Source of the DNA: Mucilaginibacter tundrae
GTDB lineage: Bacteria; Bacteroidota; Bacteroidia; Sphingobacteriales; Sphingobacteriaceae
Assembly: GCF_013408825.1 (NCBI RefSeq)
Contig: NZ_JACCBZ010000003.1
Coordinates: 62,001 to 126,000 of the forward strand
Length of the DNA: 64,000 nt
Direction of reading: 5' to 3'
The notes under the pieces: generated by a model
The model's database searches: none
Told to the model about the DNA's origin: nothing
What the model saw: only the letters and a program-made list of their open reading frames with translations
Part shown: positions 15,917 through 23,788 of the stretch, one piece after another
Numbering within the stretch: position 1 is the stretch's first letter
Layout of the letters: the number at the start of each line of letters is the position of its first letter
Made by a program: the position numbers and the translations under genes

Positions 15917-18322
15917 ATGAGCCACTCTTTTTCTTTAGATAAAGATCAAATATTGGAAGTTCTTTCTCTTTCTCAAAACGCCACGGCTATTTATGCCGGT
16001 GATGATATTTTTATACAAGCAGCCAATGATGCCATGATTGCTTTTTGGGGCAAAGACCGAAGCATTATAGGCAAACCGTTGGAAGAAGCGGTGCCAGAAC
16101 TTAAAGAACAACCATTTAAACATTTGTTACAAGAAGTACTTAGAACCGGGGTTGATAACATAGGCATCGCTGTACCCGCGACATTATTGGTTAATGGCAA
16201 ACTTCAAACATCATATTACGACTATAATTACCGCGCAATCAAAAATCAGTCGGGTGAAACTTACTGTATCCTGCATACAGCAATCGATGTAACAGAAAGA
16301 GAACTTAATAAAATAGCATTACAAAAAGCTAAGGAACAGGAAGAAGCTCAAAATAAAGCGCTATTGAAAAACGCCCGGAACCTTCGAAGGTTTATTCTAC
16401 AAGCCCCTGTAGCTATCGCGCTTTTTAAAGGACCTGATTTTGTTGTTGAACTTGTTAACAACCGGGCATTAGAATTATGGGGACGAAACTTAGCGCAGGT
16501 GTTGAACAAGCCTATTTTGGATGCGATGCCCGAACTAAAAGCGCAAGGAATTAAAGAACTTTTAGATAATGTTTATACAACAGGAGAAACATTTTCGGCA
16601 ACGGAACTGCCTGTAAAGATTATGCATGATAAGAAGCCGGTAACAGCGTACATCAATTTTATTTATGAAGCCCAATATGATGCTGATGGTAACATTAATG
16701 GTTTAATAACTATTGGTACTGAAGTTACAGAGCATGTTATTGCGCGAAAAAACATCGAACGGAGCAATGGAGAACAATTAGCGTTAAATGAAGAGCTTAC
16801 CGCATCTAATGAAGAATTATCAGCAACCAATGAGGAACTTATTGAAACACAAGAGCAGCTTCAACAAATAGTAAATGCTCTGGAGGAAAGTGAATCGCGG
16901 TTTCGATACTTGGTACAACAGGCGCCTGTTGCTATATTTATTTTAAATGGCAAAAGCTTGCGCATTGAAACCATGAATGACCGGATGTTAAAAATGCTGG
17001 GTAAAACGGCGGATATTGTTGGTAAAACATATGTTGAAGCATTACCGGAATTTGCCGATCAACCATTTTTTAAATTATTAGATGACGTATTTGCTACTGG
17101 CGAAACATTTTATGGCAATGAGATCAAGGCTGTAATTGAATTTGATGGGATATTTAAAGAAGGTTATTACAATTTCACATACCAGCCAATTAAAGATAAT
17201 AATGGTATAACAAACGGCATAATTTGCGTTTCGGTGGATGTAACCGAACAAGTAAATGCCCGCAAAAAAGTTGAGCGTGCCGAAGAAAGTTTGCGTATGG
17301 CTGTTGAGGCGGCCGAGCTTGGTTCTTATTATATTAACGTTGTGGACCGGATCTTCGTCCCATCTCCCCGCCTAAAAGAATTCTTTGGTTACGCTCCGGA
17401 TGAAGAAGTGCCTTATGAAGCCGCTATAAATCAAATTCATCCTGATTACCGCCAGGCAGCGGCAGATATGGTTGAGGCTGCCATTACAAAGGGCATTAAG
17501 TTTGACATGGAATACCCGGTTATAGGACATAATGATGGAAAAATGCGTTGGGTAAGGGGTATAGGAACCGTACAACATGATAACAACGGTGTTGACAGTT
17601 ATTTCACTGGTGTGCTACATGAGATAACTGAAAAGAAACAAGATGAAATGAGAAAGAGTGACTTCATTGGCATGGTTAGTCACGAACTTAAAACACCGTT
17701 AACCTCCTTAACTGCAATTGTACAAGTAATGAATGCCAAACTCAAAAACAGCGACGATGCATTTATAGCTAATGCAATGGGCAAGGCTAACATCCAGGTA
17801 AAAAAAATGGGTAATATGATCAATGGTTTCTTAAATATATCAAGGCTGGAATCAGGGAAAATGTTCATCGAAAAACACATCTTTGAAATTGATGCACTCA
17901 TCCTTGAAGTTATTGATGAAATTCAGATGACGGCCTTTATGCACAGCATAGCTTTGGCCTCCTGTCCTCCTATTAAAGTAAATGCTGATCGTGATAAAAT
18001 AGGTTCCGTAATTTCTAACCTTTTAACAAATGCAATAAAGTATTCGCCAAAGGCCCAGCAAATTATTGTGAACTGTGAGAAGATTGACACCTTTGTACAA
18101 ATAAGTATTAAGGATGAGGGAATGGGTATTGATGCTGATGATTTGGATAAATTATTCGATCGCTACTATCGCGTAGAAAGCAAACATACTTCACATATTT
18201 CAGGATTTGGTATTGGGTTATATTTGAGTGCCGAAATTATTAAGCAGCATGGTGGTAGAATTTGGGCCGATAGTAAACCTGATGTTGGTTCAACGTTTTA
18301 TTTTACTTTACCAATTGTCTAA
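15917..18322 (+). CDS. multi-PAS sensor histidine kinase, cytoplasmic
   Basis: An 801-residue kinase starting at the ATG at 15917; five codons above, a TTG is rejected. There are no transmembrane segments. Four PAS modules occur in tandem (about residues 15-130, 155-285, 325-455, 460-570). The first three share the phrases EALPE, TGETF and GLITIGTEVTE or their variants, which implies internal duplication. A coiled coil (EELTASNEELSATNEELIETQ) separates the second and third. The HisKA box is MVSHELKTPLTSL with His589. The HATPase domain has SNLLTNAIKYSP, DEGMGI and GFGIGLYLSAEI. No receiver domain or adjacent response regulator is present, so the output partner is unknown. Confidence 0.93.
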   Translation: MSHSFSLDKDQILEVLSLSQNATAIYAGDDIFIQAANDAMIAFWGKDRSIIGKPLEEAVPELKEQPFKHLLQEVLRTGVDNIGIAVPATLLVNGKLQTSYYDYNYRAIKNQSGETYCILHTAIDVTERELNKIALQKAKEQEEAQNKALLKNARNLRRFILQAPVAIALFKGPDFVVELVNNRALELWGRNLAQVLNKPILDAMPELKAQGIKELLDNVYTTGETFSATELPVKIMHDKKPVTAYINFIYEAQYDADGNINGLITIGTEVTEHVIARKNIERSNGEQLALNEELTASNEELSATNEELIETQEQLQQIVNALEESESRFRYLVQQAPVAIFILNGKSLRIETMNDRMLKMLGKTADIVGKTYVEALPEFADQPFFKLLDDVFATGETFYGNEIKAVIEFDGIFKEGYYNFTYQPIKDNNGITNGIICVSVDVTEQVNARKKVERAEESLRMAVEAAELGSYYINVVDRIFVPSPRLKEFFGYAPDEEVPYEAAINQIHPDYRQAAADMVEAAITKGIKFDMEYPVIGHNDGKMRWVRGIGTVQHDNNGVDSYFTGVLHEITEKKQDEMRKSDFIGMVSHELKTPLTSLTAIVQVMNAKLKNSDDAFIANAMGKANIQVKKMGNMINGFLNISRLESGKMFIEKHIFEIDALILEVIDEIQMTAFMHSIALASCPPIKVNADRDKIGSVISNLLTNAIKYSPKAQQIIVNCEKIDTFVQISIKDEGMGIDADDLDKLFDRYYRVESKHTSHISGFGIGLYLSAEIIKQHGGRIWADSKPDVGSTFYFTLPIV

Positions 18323-18326
18323 AAAC

Positions 18327-19071
18327 ATGGAGGCATCAGCCAAATTTTATGGCGGTACCAGCGGATTGCAGTTACCAATGCCAAAGCGTGATTTCCCAAC
18401 CGAATACGCTGATAAAAGCAGGATATATTTCTATTCAACAATATTAAACAGTTTGGAAGTAAACAGTTCTTTTTATAGAGTTCCTTTAGCCTCTACAGTA
18501 AAAAAATGGTCGGAAGATGTGTGCGGCGATTTTAAATTCACATTCAAACTTTGGCGGGATATTACACATAATAAGGGGCTGGAATTTAAAGTGGATGATG
18601 TTCAAAAATTCATGTCTGTTATTGATGCTGCAGGAAATCGAAAAGGATGTTTGCTTATCCAATTTCCTCCAGGCATTACAATTTTTAATAAAAATCAGTT
18701 ACAAAATTTATTATCTGTAGTTAATAGTTATAATCAATGTGAATGGCCTGTAGCGGTAGAATTTCGCCATCGGTCATGGTATCAGGATGATGTTTATGAA
18801 TTGATTGAAAAATATAAGGCCAGCTTAGTAATACATGATATGCCAGCCTCGGCATCTCCCCTGGATCCGATCAATAATAATTTTGTTTATCTGAGGTTTC
18901 ATGGCCCTGATGGAAAATAGGGGTAGTTATTCCGACGCGTTTTTGTCAGAATATGCAAGTTATATTAATGATTGGCTGGATGAAGGGAAAACTGTTTACA
19001 CCTATTTTAATAATACAATGGGTAATGCACTTCAAAATTTAATGACGTTAAAAACATTTATCAATGCATGA
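18327..19071 (+). pseudogene. DUF72 family protein, frameshifted near the C-terminus
   Basis: The frame opens at the ATG at 18327 (MEASAKFYGGTSGLQLP) and reads a typical DUF72 TIM-barrel protein: LNSLEVNSSFYRVP, FKFTFKLWRDITH, CLLIQFPPG, VAVEFRHRSWY, LVIHDMP and YLRFHGPDGK. A TAG follows at 18918. Shifting frame there continues perfectly as GSYSDAFLSEYASYINDWL, then TVYTYFNNTMGNALQNLMT, to a stop at 19069-19071. The expected tyrosine-arginine codons would be restored by two extra bases (TATAGG instead of TAGG). So either a 2-bp deletion has truncated the last 50 residues or the read is wrong. It begins 4 bp after the kinase stop. Confidence 0.85.
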
Positions 19072-19073
19072 TA

Positions 19074-19122
19074 TTTATATAGAAAAAGCCGGGAATTCAC
19101 CTCCCGGCTTTTTCTATATAAA
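19074..19122. terminator. bidirectional terminator
   Basis: A 21-bp perfect stem (19074-19094 with 19102-19122), AGAAAAAGCCGGGA paired with TCCCGGCTTTTTCT, and a 7-nt loop, with A-runs before and T-runs after. It serves the DUF72 gene on + and the KGG gene on -. Confidence 0.9.
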
Positions 19123-19140
19123 AACAATTGCTTTTATCAA

Positions 19141-19326
19141 TTAATGTCTCCCGGTTGAATTACCGCCTGTATGAGAGGCCTTTCCACCTTTACTTGCCAT
19201 TTCTTTTTGCTTGTTTTCATCCATGTTAGCAAAATTTCCGGAATTATTGTTACCTGTTGACCTGTTATGGCTACCTTGGTTTGCCTTACTTCCGTTTCCT
19301 GAATGGTTTTTTTGAGTAGTTGCCAT
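19141..19326 (-). CDS. KGG-repeat stress-induced small protein
   Basis: A 61-residue highly hydrophilic protein rich in Gly, Asn, Ser and Lys. It has no hydrophobic core and is predicted disordered. The segment NKQKEMASKGGKASH is a KGG motif, as repeated in E. coli YciG and the Bacillus GsiB general-stress protein. A hydrophilin-like protective role during desiccation or osmotic stress is the usual interpretation of the family. It stands alone, ending in the shared terminator. Upstream (19327-19854) there is a long AT-rich leader that could hold its promoter. Confidence 0.85.
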   Translation of the reverse strand: MATTQKNHSGNGSKANQGSHNRSTGNNNSGNFANMDENKQKEMASKGGKASHTGGNSTGRH

Positions 19327-19854
19327 TTTAGTAATTTTAATGGTTTATAATCTATTAATTAGATAATAAATAACTAGAAATATGCCTACTGATTGCTATT
19401 ATTTTAATAGACCTGATTTACAGAAGCTTACAAAAATTAATTTTTAATTAAACAAATGGGCAACATTTTAGTACTCGAAACCAATGTCCCCCAATCAACA
19501 CATAAATGTATAGAATTTCCAATTAGCGTTTAAACAGCTATATATTCATTAATTACTCTCCATTTTAGGGTGTTCTATTTGTAATTAAACTATAACGCAA
19601 TATTTTCTTATTTCCATCAACCTTTATGTAACTAATTCCGTACAAGCACGTAAATACATTTTAACATGACATTAATTAATAACTTATTTACCGCAATACT
19701 TAAAGCAGTTTGCGCACCTGCAAACAATGGTGGTCTATTTAAAAAAGTAAAAAAAGCCCCTTTTAATCCCAAAATTACTTTAGGATTTAATTTTTAATTC
19801 TGATCCTAATACTTCCCGGCGATAATTTTATATTGTAATTAGTACTTTTACCTG
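19327..19854. other. 528-bp intergenic region with one possible small ORF at 19666-19797
   Basis: Mostly AT-rich non-coding sequence between divergent KGG and MOSC genes. The reading 19666-19797 (+) gives 43 residues beginning MTLINNLFTAILKAVCAP with a basic middle (GGLFKKVKKAPFNP) and ending TLGFNF. It has a clean ATG and stop but no recognised relatives, so I hold it at low confidence. I see no tRNA or repeat here. Confidence 0.35.
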
Positions 19855-20685
19855 ATGCTCCAGGTAAGCGAATTATACATTTATCCTATTAAATCATTGG
19901 GTGGCATTGCACTTAACAGTGCCGAAATAACCGATAGAGGTTTTAAGTACGACCGCCGTTGGTTATTGATTGATGAAAACAATCGTTTCTTATCGCAACG
20001 AGAATTACCCGCAATGGCCTTATTAAAGGTTACCATTATCACCAATGGGTTATTTGTAACACACAATCCTACATCCGACAATATTCTCATTCCATTTACT
20101 CCGCAAACGAGCGAACACTGTATGGTAACTATTTGGGACGATGTATGCACAGCTGTATATGTTAGTGATAGTACAGATAAATGGTTTGCTGAAAAACTTG
20201 GCGTAAAATGCCGGCTCGTATACATGCCGGATGATTACAAAAGACAAGTAGATGAAAAATATGCACCGAAAGGTTTTGTGACTTCTTTTTCTGACGCCTA
20301 CCCTTTTCTTATCATTGGTCAGGCTTCGCTTGATGATCTAAATGACCGCCTTACAGATAAACTCCCCATAAACAGGTTTCGACCAAACATTGTATTTACA
20401 GATGGCAAACCTTTTGAAGAAGATATAATGGATCACTTTATTATCAATGATATCAATTTTCACGGTGTAAAATTATCCGCACGTTGCATACTTACTACTA
20501 TTGATCAAATTACAATCGCAAAAACGAAAGAGCCGTTGAAAACATTGGCCAAATATCGGCGGCGTGGAAACGATGTTTTTTTCGGTCAAAACTTGATACA
20601 TACAGGTAGCGGTTTTATATCTGTTGGCGATGAAATAAGCGTAAAAAAATATCATACCGAAGAACGATTCTTTTTAAAGGCTTAA
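19855..20685 (+). CDS. MOSC domain protein with N-terminal beta-barrel
   Basis: A 276-residue protein of the MOSC family, whose members handle sulfur or nitrogen transfer with molybdenum cofactor or act as N-hydroxylated-substrate reductases (YcbX, mARC). The N-terminal MOSC_N barrel is clear: LYIYPIKSLGGIALNSAEI, GFKYDRRWLLIDENNRFLSQRE. The MOSC domain follows (DAYPFLIIGQASLDDLND, NRFRPNIVF), with the conserved cysteine in ARCILTTIDQ near residue 207 as likely Moco or persulfide ligand, and YRRRGNDVFFGQNL. There is no ferredoxin domain, unlike E. coli YcbX. It is monocistronic, upstream of the sulfite operon. Confidence 0.88.
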   Translation: MLQVSELYIYPIKSLGGIALNSAEITDRGFKYDRRWLLIDENNRFLSQRELPAMALLKVTIITNGLFVTHNPTSDNILIPFTPQTSEHCMVTIWDDVCTAVYVSDSTDKWFAEKLGVKCRLVYMPDDYKRQVDEKYAPKGFVTSFSDAYPFLIIGQASLDDLNDRLTDKLPINRFRPNIVFTDGKPFEEDIMDHFIINDINFHGVKLSARCILTTIDQITIAKTKEPLKTLAKYRRRGNDVFFGQNLIHTGSGFISVGDEISVKKYHTEERFFLKA

Positions 20686-20747
20686 TACATTCTTATGTAA
20701 AAAATTGAAAATTTCATTAAAAAACTACTAGTTCTCTATACAATATG

Positions 20748-20892
20748 TATATTTGGCTAATGATACTCATTAATAACACTTGCTGCAATAAGGTAATTTG
20801 CTGTATATATAGCAAGTGGATCCAGCTATAAGAGGAATTAAACATTCATAATCACGACGCCTCTTTAGTTATAAGCCGAAGAGGCGTTTTTG
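20748..20892 (+). promoter_or_regulatory. leader of the sulfite-reduction operon: -7 element and terminator-like hairpin
   Basis: TATATTTG at 20748-20755 fits the Bacteroidota -7 consensus TAnnTTTG; I see no convincing -33 TTG. The predicted leader of about 150 nt contains a stem (ACTTGCT ... AGCAAGT) and then ACGCCTCTT (20857-20865) paired with AAGAGGCGT (20879-20887) followed by TTTTTG, which ends 25 bp before the operon's ATG. This is either the MOSC gene's terminator or a transcription attenuator for the operon. No known riboswitch consensus was recognised. Confidence 0.5.
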
Positions 20893-20912
20893 TAATATAT
20901 TAAAATTAAAAC

Positions 20913-23000
20913 ATGCAAAGTTTTAGAACGGAACTGGAGAACCCGGTAGTTGAACAGGATATAATAGATCTGGAAAAAAAGATCAGGGCATTTCGCGACG
21001 GCAAAATACATGATGAGAAATTCAGGAGTTTGCGCCTAGCCAGGGGTGTATATGGCCAGCGCCAACCCGGTGTGCAAATGGTGCGTATCAAACTACCATT
21101 TGGTAAAGTTACGTTTAAGCAATTGCTGCGTATTGCTGATGTATCAGACGAATATGCCAGCAGAAATTTGCATTTAACAACGCGCCAGGATATTCAGATA
21201 CATTATGTGAGCCTTGACAGAACACCCCAACTATGGGCTGAGCTTGAGCGCGATGATATTACCTTACGTGAAGCTTGTGGTAACACCGTTCGTAACGTAA
21301 CTGCATCACCAACCGCGGGTATTGATCCGTTGGAGCCTTTTGATGTATCACCTTATGCCTATGCTACTTTTGAATATTTTTTACGGAACCCAATCTGCCA
21401 AGATATGGGCCGCAAGTTTAAGATCTCATTTTCATCAAGTGACGCTGACACCGCGTTTTCTTATATACATGACATTGGCGCCATCCCAAAAGTAAATGAA
21501 AAGGGCGAACGTGGCTTTAAAATATTATTAGGTGGCGGCCTTGGCGCCCAACCCCTATTAGCAAGCCTGGTTGAAGAGTTTTTACCTGAAGACCAACTGA
21601 TTCCATATATCGAATCTATTATTCGTGTATTTGACCGTTATGGTGAACGAAACAACCGGAATAAGGCCCGTTTAAAATATTTGATACAAAAATTTGGTTT
21701 GGATGAAGTTATCCGCCTGGCTAAAATAGAGCGTACTGCTAATAAGGTAAAATCATATACTGTAAATCGCAATACGGTTGATGCACCGGTTCTTCCACAA
21801 ACCACTATGTATCCTGAAGTAACTATAACAAACCCTCTTCGCTATGAGCAGTGGCTTGCCACTAACGTTTTTGAGCAAAAGCAGGAAGGTTTTTATGGTG
21901 TTTATGTTAAAGTACCCGTTGGCGATATCCCGTCAGACACTGCACGTAAATTAGTTGCAGTATTAACACCATTGGTTGCTGATGAAATACGCATCACCCA
22001 AAACCAGGGCTTATTATTAAAATATGTGCGCAAAGAAGCTTTGCCCGCATTATACAACGGTTTAACTGAGCTGGATCTTTCAGCGCCAGGCTTTGATAGT
22101 TTGGCTGATGTAACCACCTGCCCTGGTACTGATACTTGTAATTTAGGCATATCCAATAGCATGACCCTATCTAAGGTTTTAGAGGATGTGATCTATAATG
22201 AATACGAAGATTTTATCTACAACCGAGAGATCAAAATCAAAATCAGCGGTTGTATGAATTCATGCGGTCAGCATGGTTTGGCGCATATTGGGTTTCATGG
22301 CAGTTCGTTAAAAGCCGGTACAAGAGTATTACCATCTGTGCAAGTATTACTAGGCGGTGGCACGGTTGGCGATGGCGTAGGCCGCGCTGCTGAGAAAGTA
22401 ATTAAAGTACCGGCAAAAAGAGCTACCCATGTTTTAAGGGCGGTATTAAATGATTATAAAGCGAATTCTATACAAGATGAAACTTTCCATAATTACTATG
22501 ATAGGCAGGGTAAAGATTATTTCTACCAGCTATTAAAGCCATTAGCTAACCTGGAAACACTTACTGAAGACGAATTTGTGGATTGGGGTCATCAGGAAAC
22601 ATTTGCTACCGCGATTGGTGTAGGCGAATGCGCGAGCGTAATTATTGATTTGGTAGCTACCTTATTATACGAATCTGAAGAAAAAATGGGTTGGGCAAAC
22701 GGGGCTTTCGAAAAAGGCGCCTGGGCTGACGCGATATATCATTCATATAATGTAATGATAAGTTCTGCAAAAGCTTTATTGTTAGATAAAGGCGTAAGCA
22801 GCAGTACACAAGCGGGTATTATTAAAGAATATGACGCTCATTATGTATCAACAGGTGAAATGCCTTTGGATGGATCGTTCAGCGATTTAATATTGCAGAT
22901 CAACAAAAATGAGCCTTCGCATGAGTTTGCGACAAAATATAAAGCAGCTGCCGAAGAATTCCTGGCTGCAAGTAAAGTAAAAAGAGAAACCCTGGCATAA
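20913..23000 (+). CDS. siroheme sulfite (or nitrite) reductase with C-terminal HEPN-like domain
   Basis: A 695-residue six-electron reductase using siroheme and a [4Fe-4S] cluster, here probably sulfite to sulfide given its neighbours. The N-terminal ferredoxin-like domain has LRLARGVYGQRQPG and ASRNLHLTTRQDIQ. The cluster ligands are Cys403, Cys409, Cys447 and Cys451 (TCPGTDTCNLGI; GCMNSCGQHG). The reductase ends near residue 530. About 140 further residues, including AIYHSYNVMISSAKALLLDKG and AGIIKEYDAHY, look like a HEPN helical domain, although the RNase RxxxxH motif is not evident. Its stop overlaps the cobA start (TAATG). Confidence 0.9.
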   Translation: MQSFRTELENPVVEQDIIDLEKKIRAFRDGKIHDEKFRSLRLARGVYGQRQPGVQMVRIKLPFGKVTFKQLLRIADVSDEYASRNLHLTTRQDIQIHYVSLDRTPQLWAELERDDITLREACGNTVRNVTASPTAGIDPLEPFDVSPYAYATFEYFLRNPICQDMGRKFKISFSSSDADTAFSYIHDIGAIPKVNEKGERGFKILLGGGLGAQPLLASLVEEFLPEDQLIPYIESIIRVFDRYGERNNRNKARLKYLIQKFGLDEVIRLAKIERTANKVKSYTVNRNTVDAPVLPQTTMYPEVTITNPLRYEQWLATNVFEQKQEGFYGVYVKVPVGDIPSDTARKLVAVLTPLVADEIRITQNQGLLLKYVRKEALPALYNGLTELDLSAPGFDSLADVTTCPGTDTCNLGISNSMTLSKVLEDVIYNEYEDFIYNREIKIKISGCMNSCGQHGLAHIGFHGSSLKAGTRVLPSVQVLLGGGTVGDGVGRAAEKVIKVPAKRATHVLRAVLNDYKANSIQDETFHNYYDRQGKDYFYQLLKPLANLETLTEDEFVDWGHQETFATAIGVGECASVIIDLVATLLYESEEKMGWANGAFEKGAWADAIYHSYNVMISSAKALLLDKGVSSSTQAGIIKEYDAHYVSTGEMPLDGSFSDLILQINKNEPSHEFATKYKAAAEEFLAASKVKRETLA

Positions 23001-23788
23001 TGGAAACTCAAATAAAAAAGGAAGTTAAAGAACCACGCATAACCCTTGTTGGTGCAGGCCCGGGCGATGCTGATTTAATAACTATAAAAGGTATTAAGGC
23101 TTTAAAAACAGCTGATGTTGTTTTGTATGATGCTTTGGTAAATGAAGAAATATTAGAGTTCGCTCCTGAGGATGCGGTTAAAGTTTATGTAGGAAAACGC
23201 TCAGGAGATCATTCATTTTCTCAGGATACTATTAACAAACTAATGATTGATTATGCGCTGAATTATGGACATGTTGTTCGCCTTAAAGGTGGCGATCCGT
23301 TTGTTTTCGGTCGCGGTTATGAGGAGTTAGATCATGCTGCATCATTCAGTATACCAGCAACGGTAATCCCGGGTATCTCCAGTTCGATAGCAGTACCGGG
23401 CTTACAGCAAATACCCGTTACCCACCGTGGTTTAAGCGAAAGCTTTTGGGTAGTTACGGGTACTACAAGCAACGGTAAAATTTCCGCGGATATTTATACT
23501 GCCGCGCAAACTAATGCAACAATTGTAGTATTAATGGGTGTACATAAATTAGCTGAGATCACACAAATATTTAAAAACCAGGGCAAAAATCGTTTGCCGG
23601 TGGCCGTTATCCAAAGCGGGTCAACCGAAAACGAGAAGGTCGCCATTGGTACTATAGATACTATAGTAGAACAAGTAGAAGAAAAGAAAATATCTTCCCC
23701 TGCCCTGATTGTAATTGGCGAAGTGGTTTCTTTACATCCATCATTCCAGTCAATAAAAGAGTTTTATGACATTGTTGCCGAAGGATAG
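23000..23788 (+). CDS. cobA: uroporphyrinogen-III C-methyltransferase
   Basis: A 262-residue SAM-dependent enzyme that methylates uroporphyrinogen III at C2 and C7 to precorrin-2, the first step to siroheme. The signature regions are ITLVGAGPGDADLITIKG at the start, DVVLYDALVNEEIL, GDHSFSQDTIN, VRLKGGDPFVFGRGYEE, VIPGISSSIAVPG and PVTHRGLSESFWVVTG. It is a stand-alone CobA rather than the C-terminal half of CysG. The start overlaps the reductase stop by one base and its end overlaps the next gene by 23 bp. It supplies the cofactor for the upstream reductase. Confidence 0.96.
   Translation: METQIKKEVKEPRITLVGAGPGDADLITIKGIKALKTADVVLYDALVNEEILEFAPEDAVKVYVGKRSGDHSFSQDTINKLMIDYALNYGHVVRLKGGDPFVFGRGYEELDHAASFSIPATVIPGISSSIAVPGLQQIPVTHRGLSESFWVVTGTTSNGKISADIYTAAQTNATIVVLMGVHKLAEITQIFKNQGKNRLPVAVIQSGSTENEKVAIGTIDTIVEQVEEKKISSPALIVIGEVVSLHPSFQSIKEFYDIVAEG

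Noticed and set aside
18228-18326. Upstream extension of the DUF72 gene overlapping the kinase
   Set aside because: The first 33 residues are the kinase sequence in another frame; the DUF72 family starts at the ATG at 18327.
20700-20912. Known SAM or cobalamin riboswitch ahead of the sulfite operon
   Set aside because: I could not find the conserved core of either class; only a generic stem and a terminator are visible.
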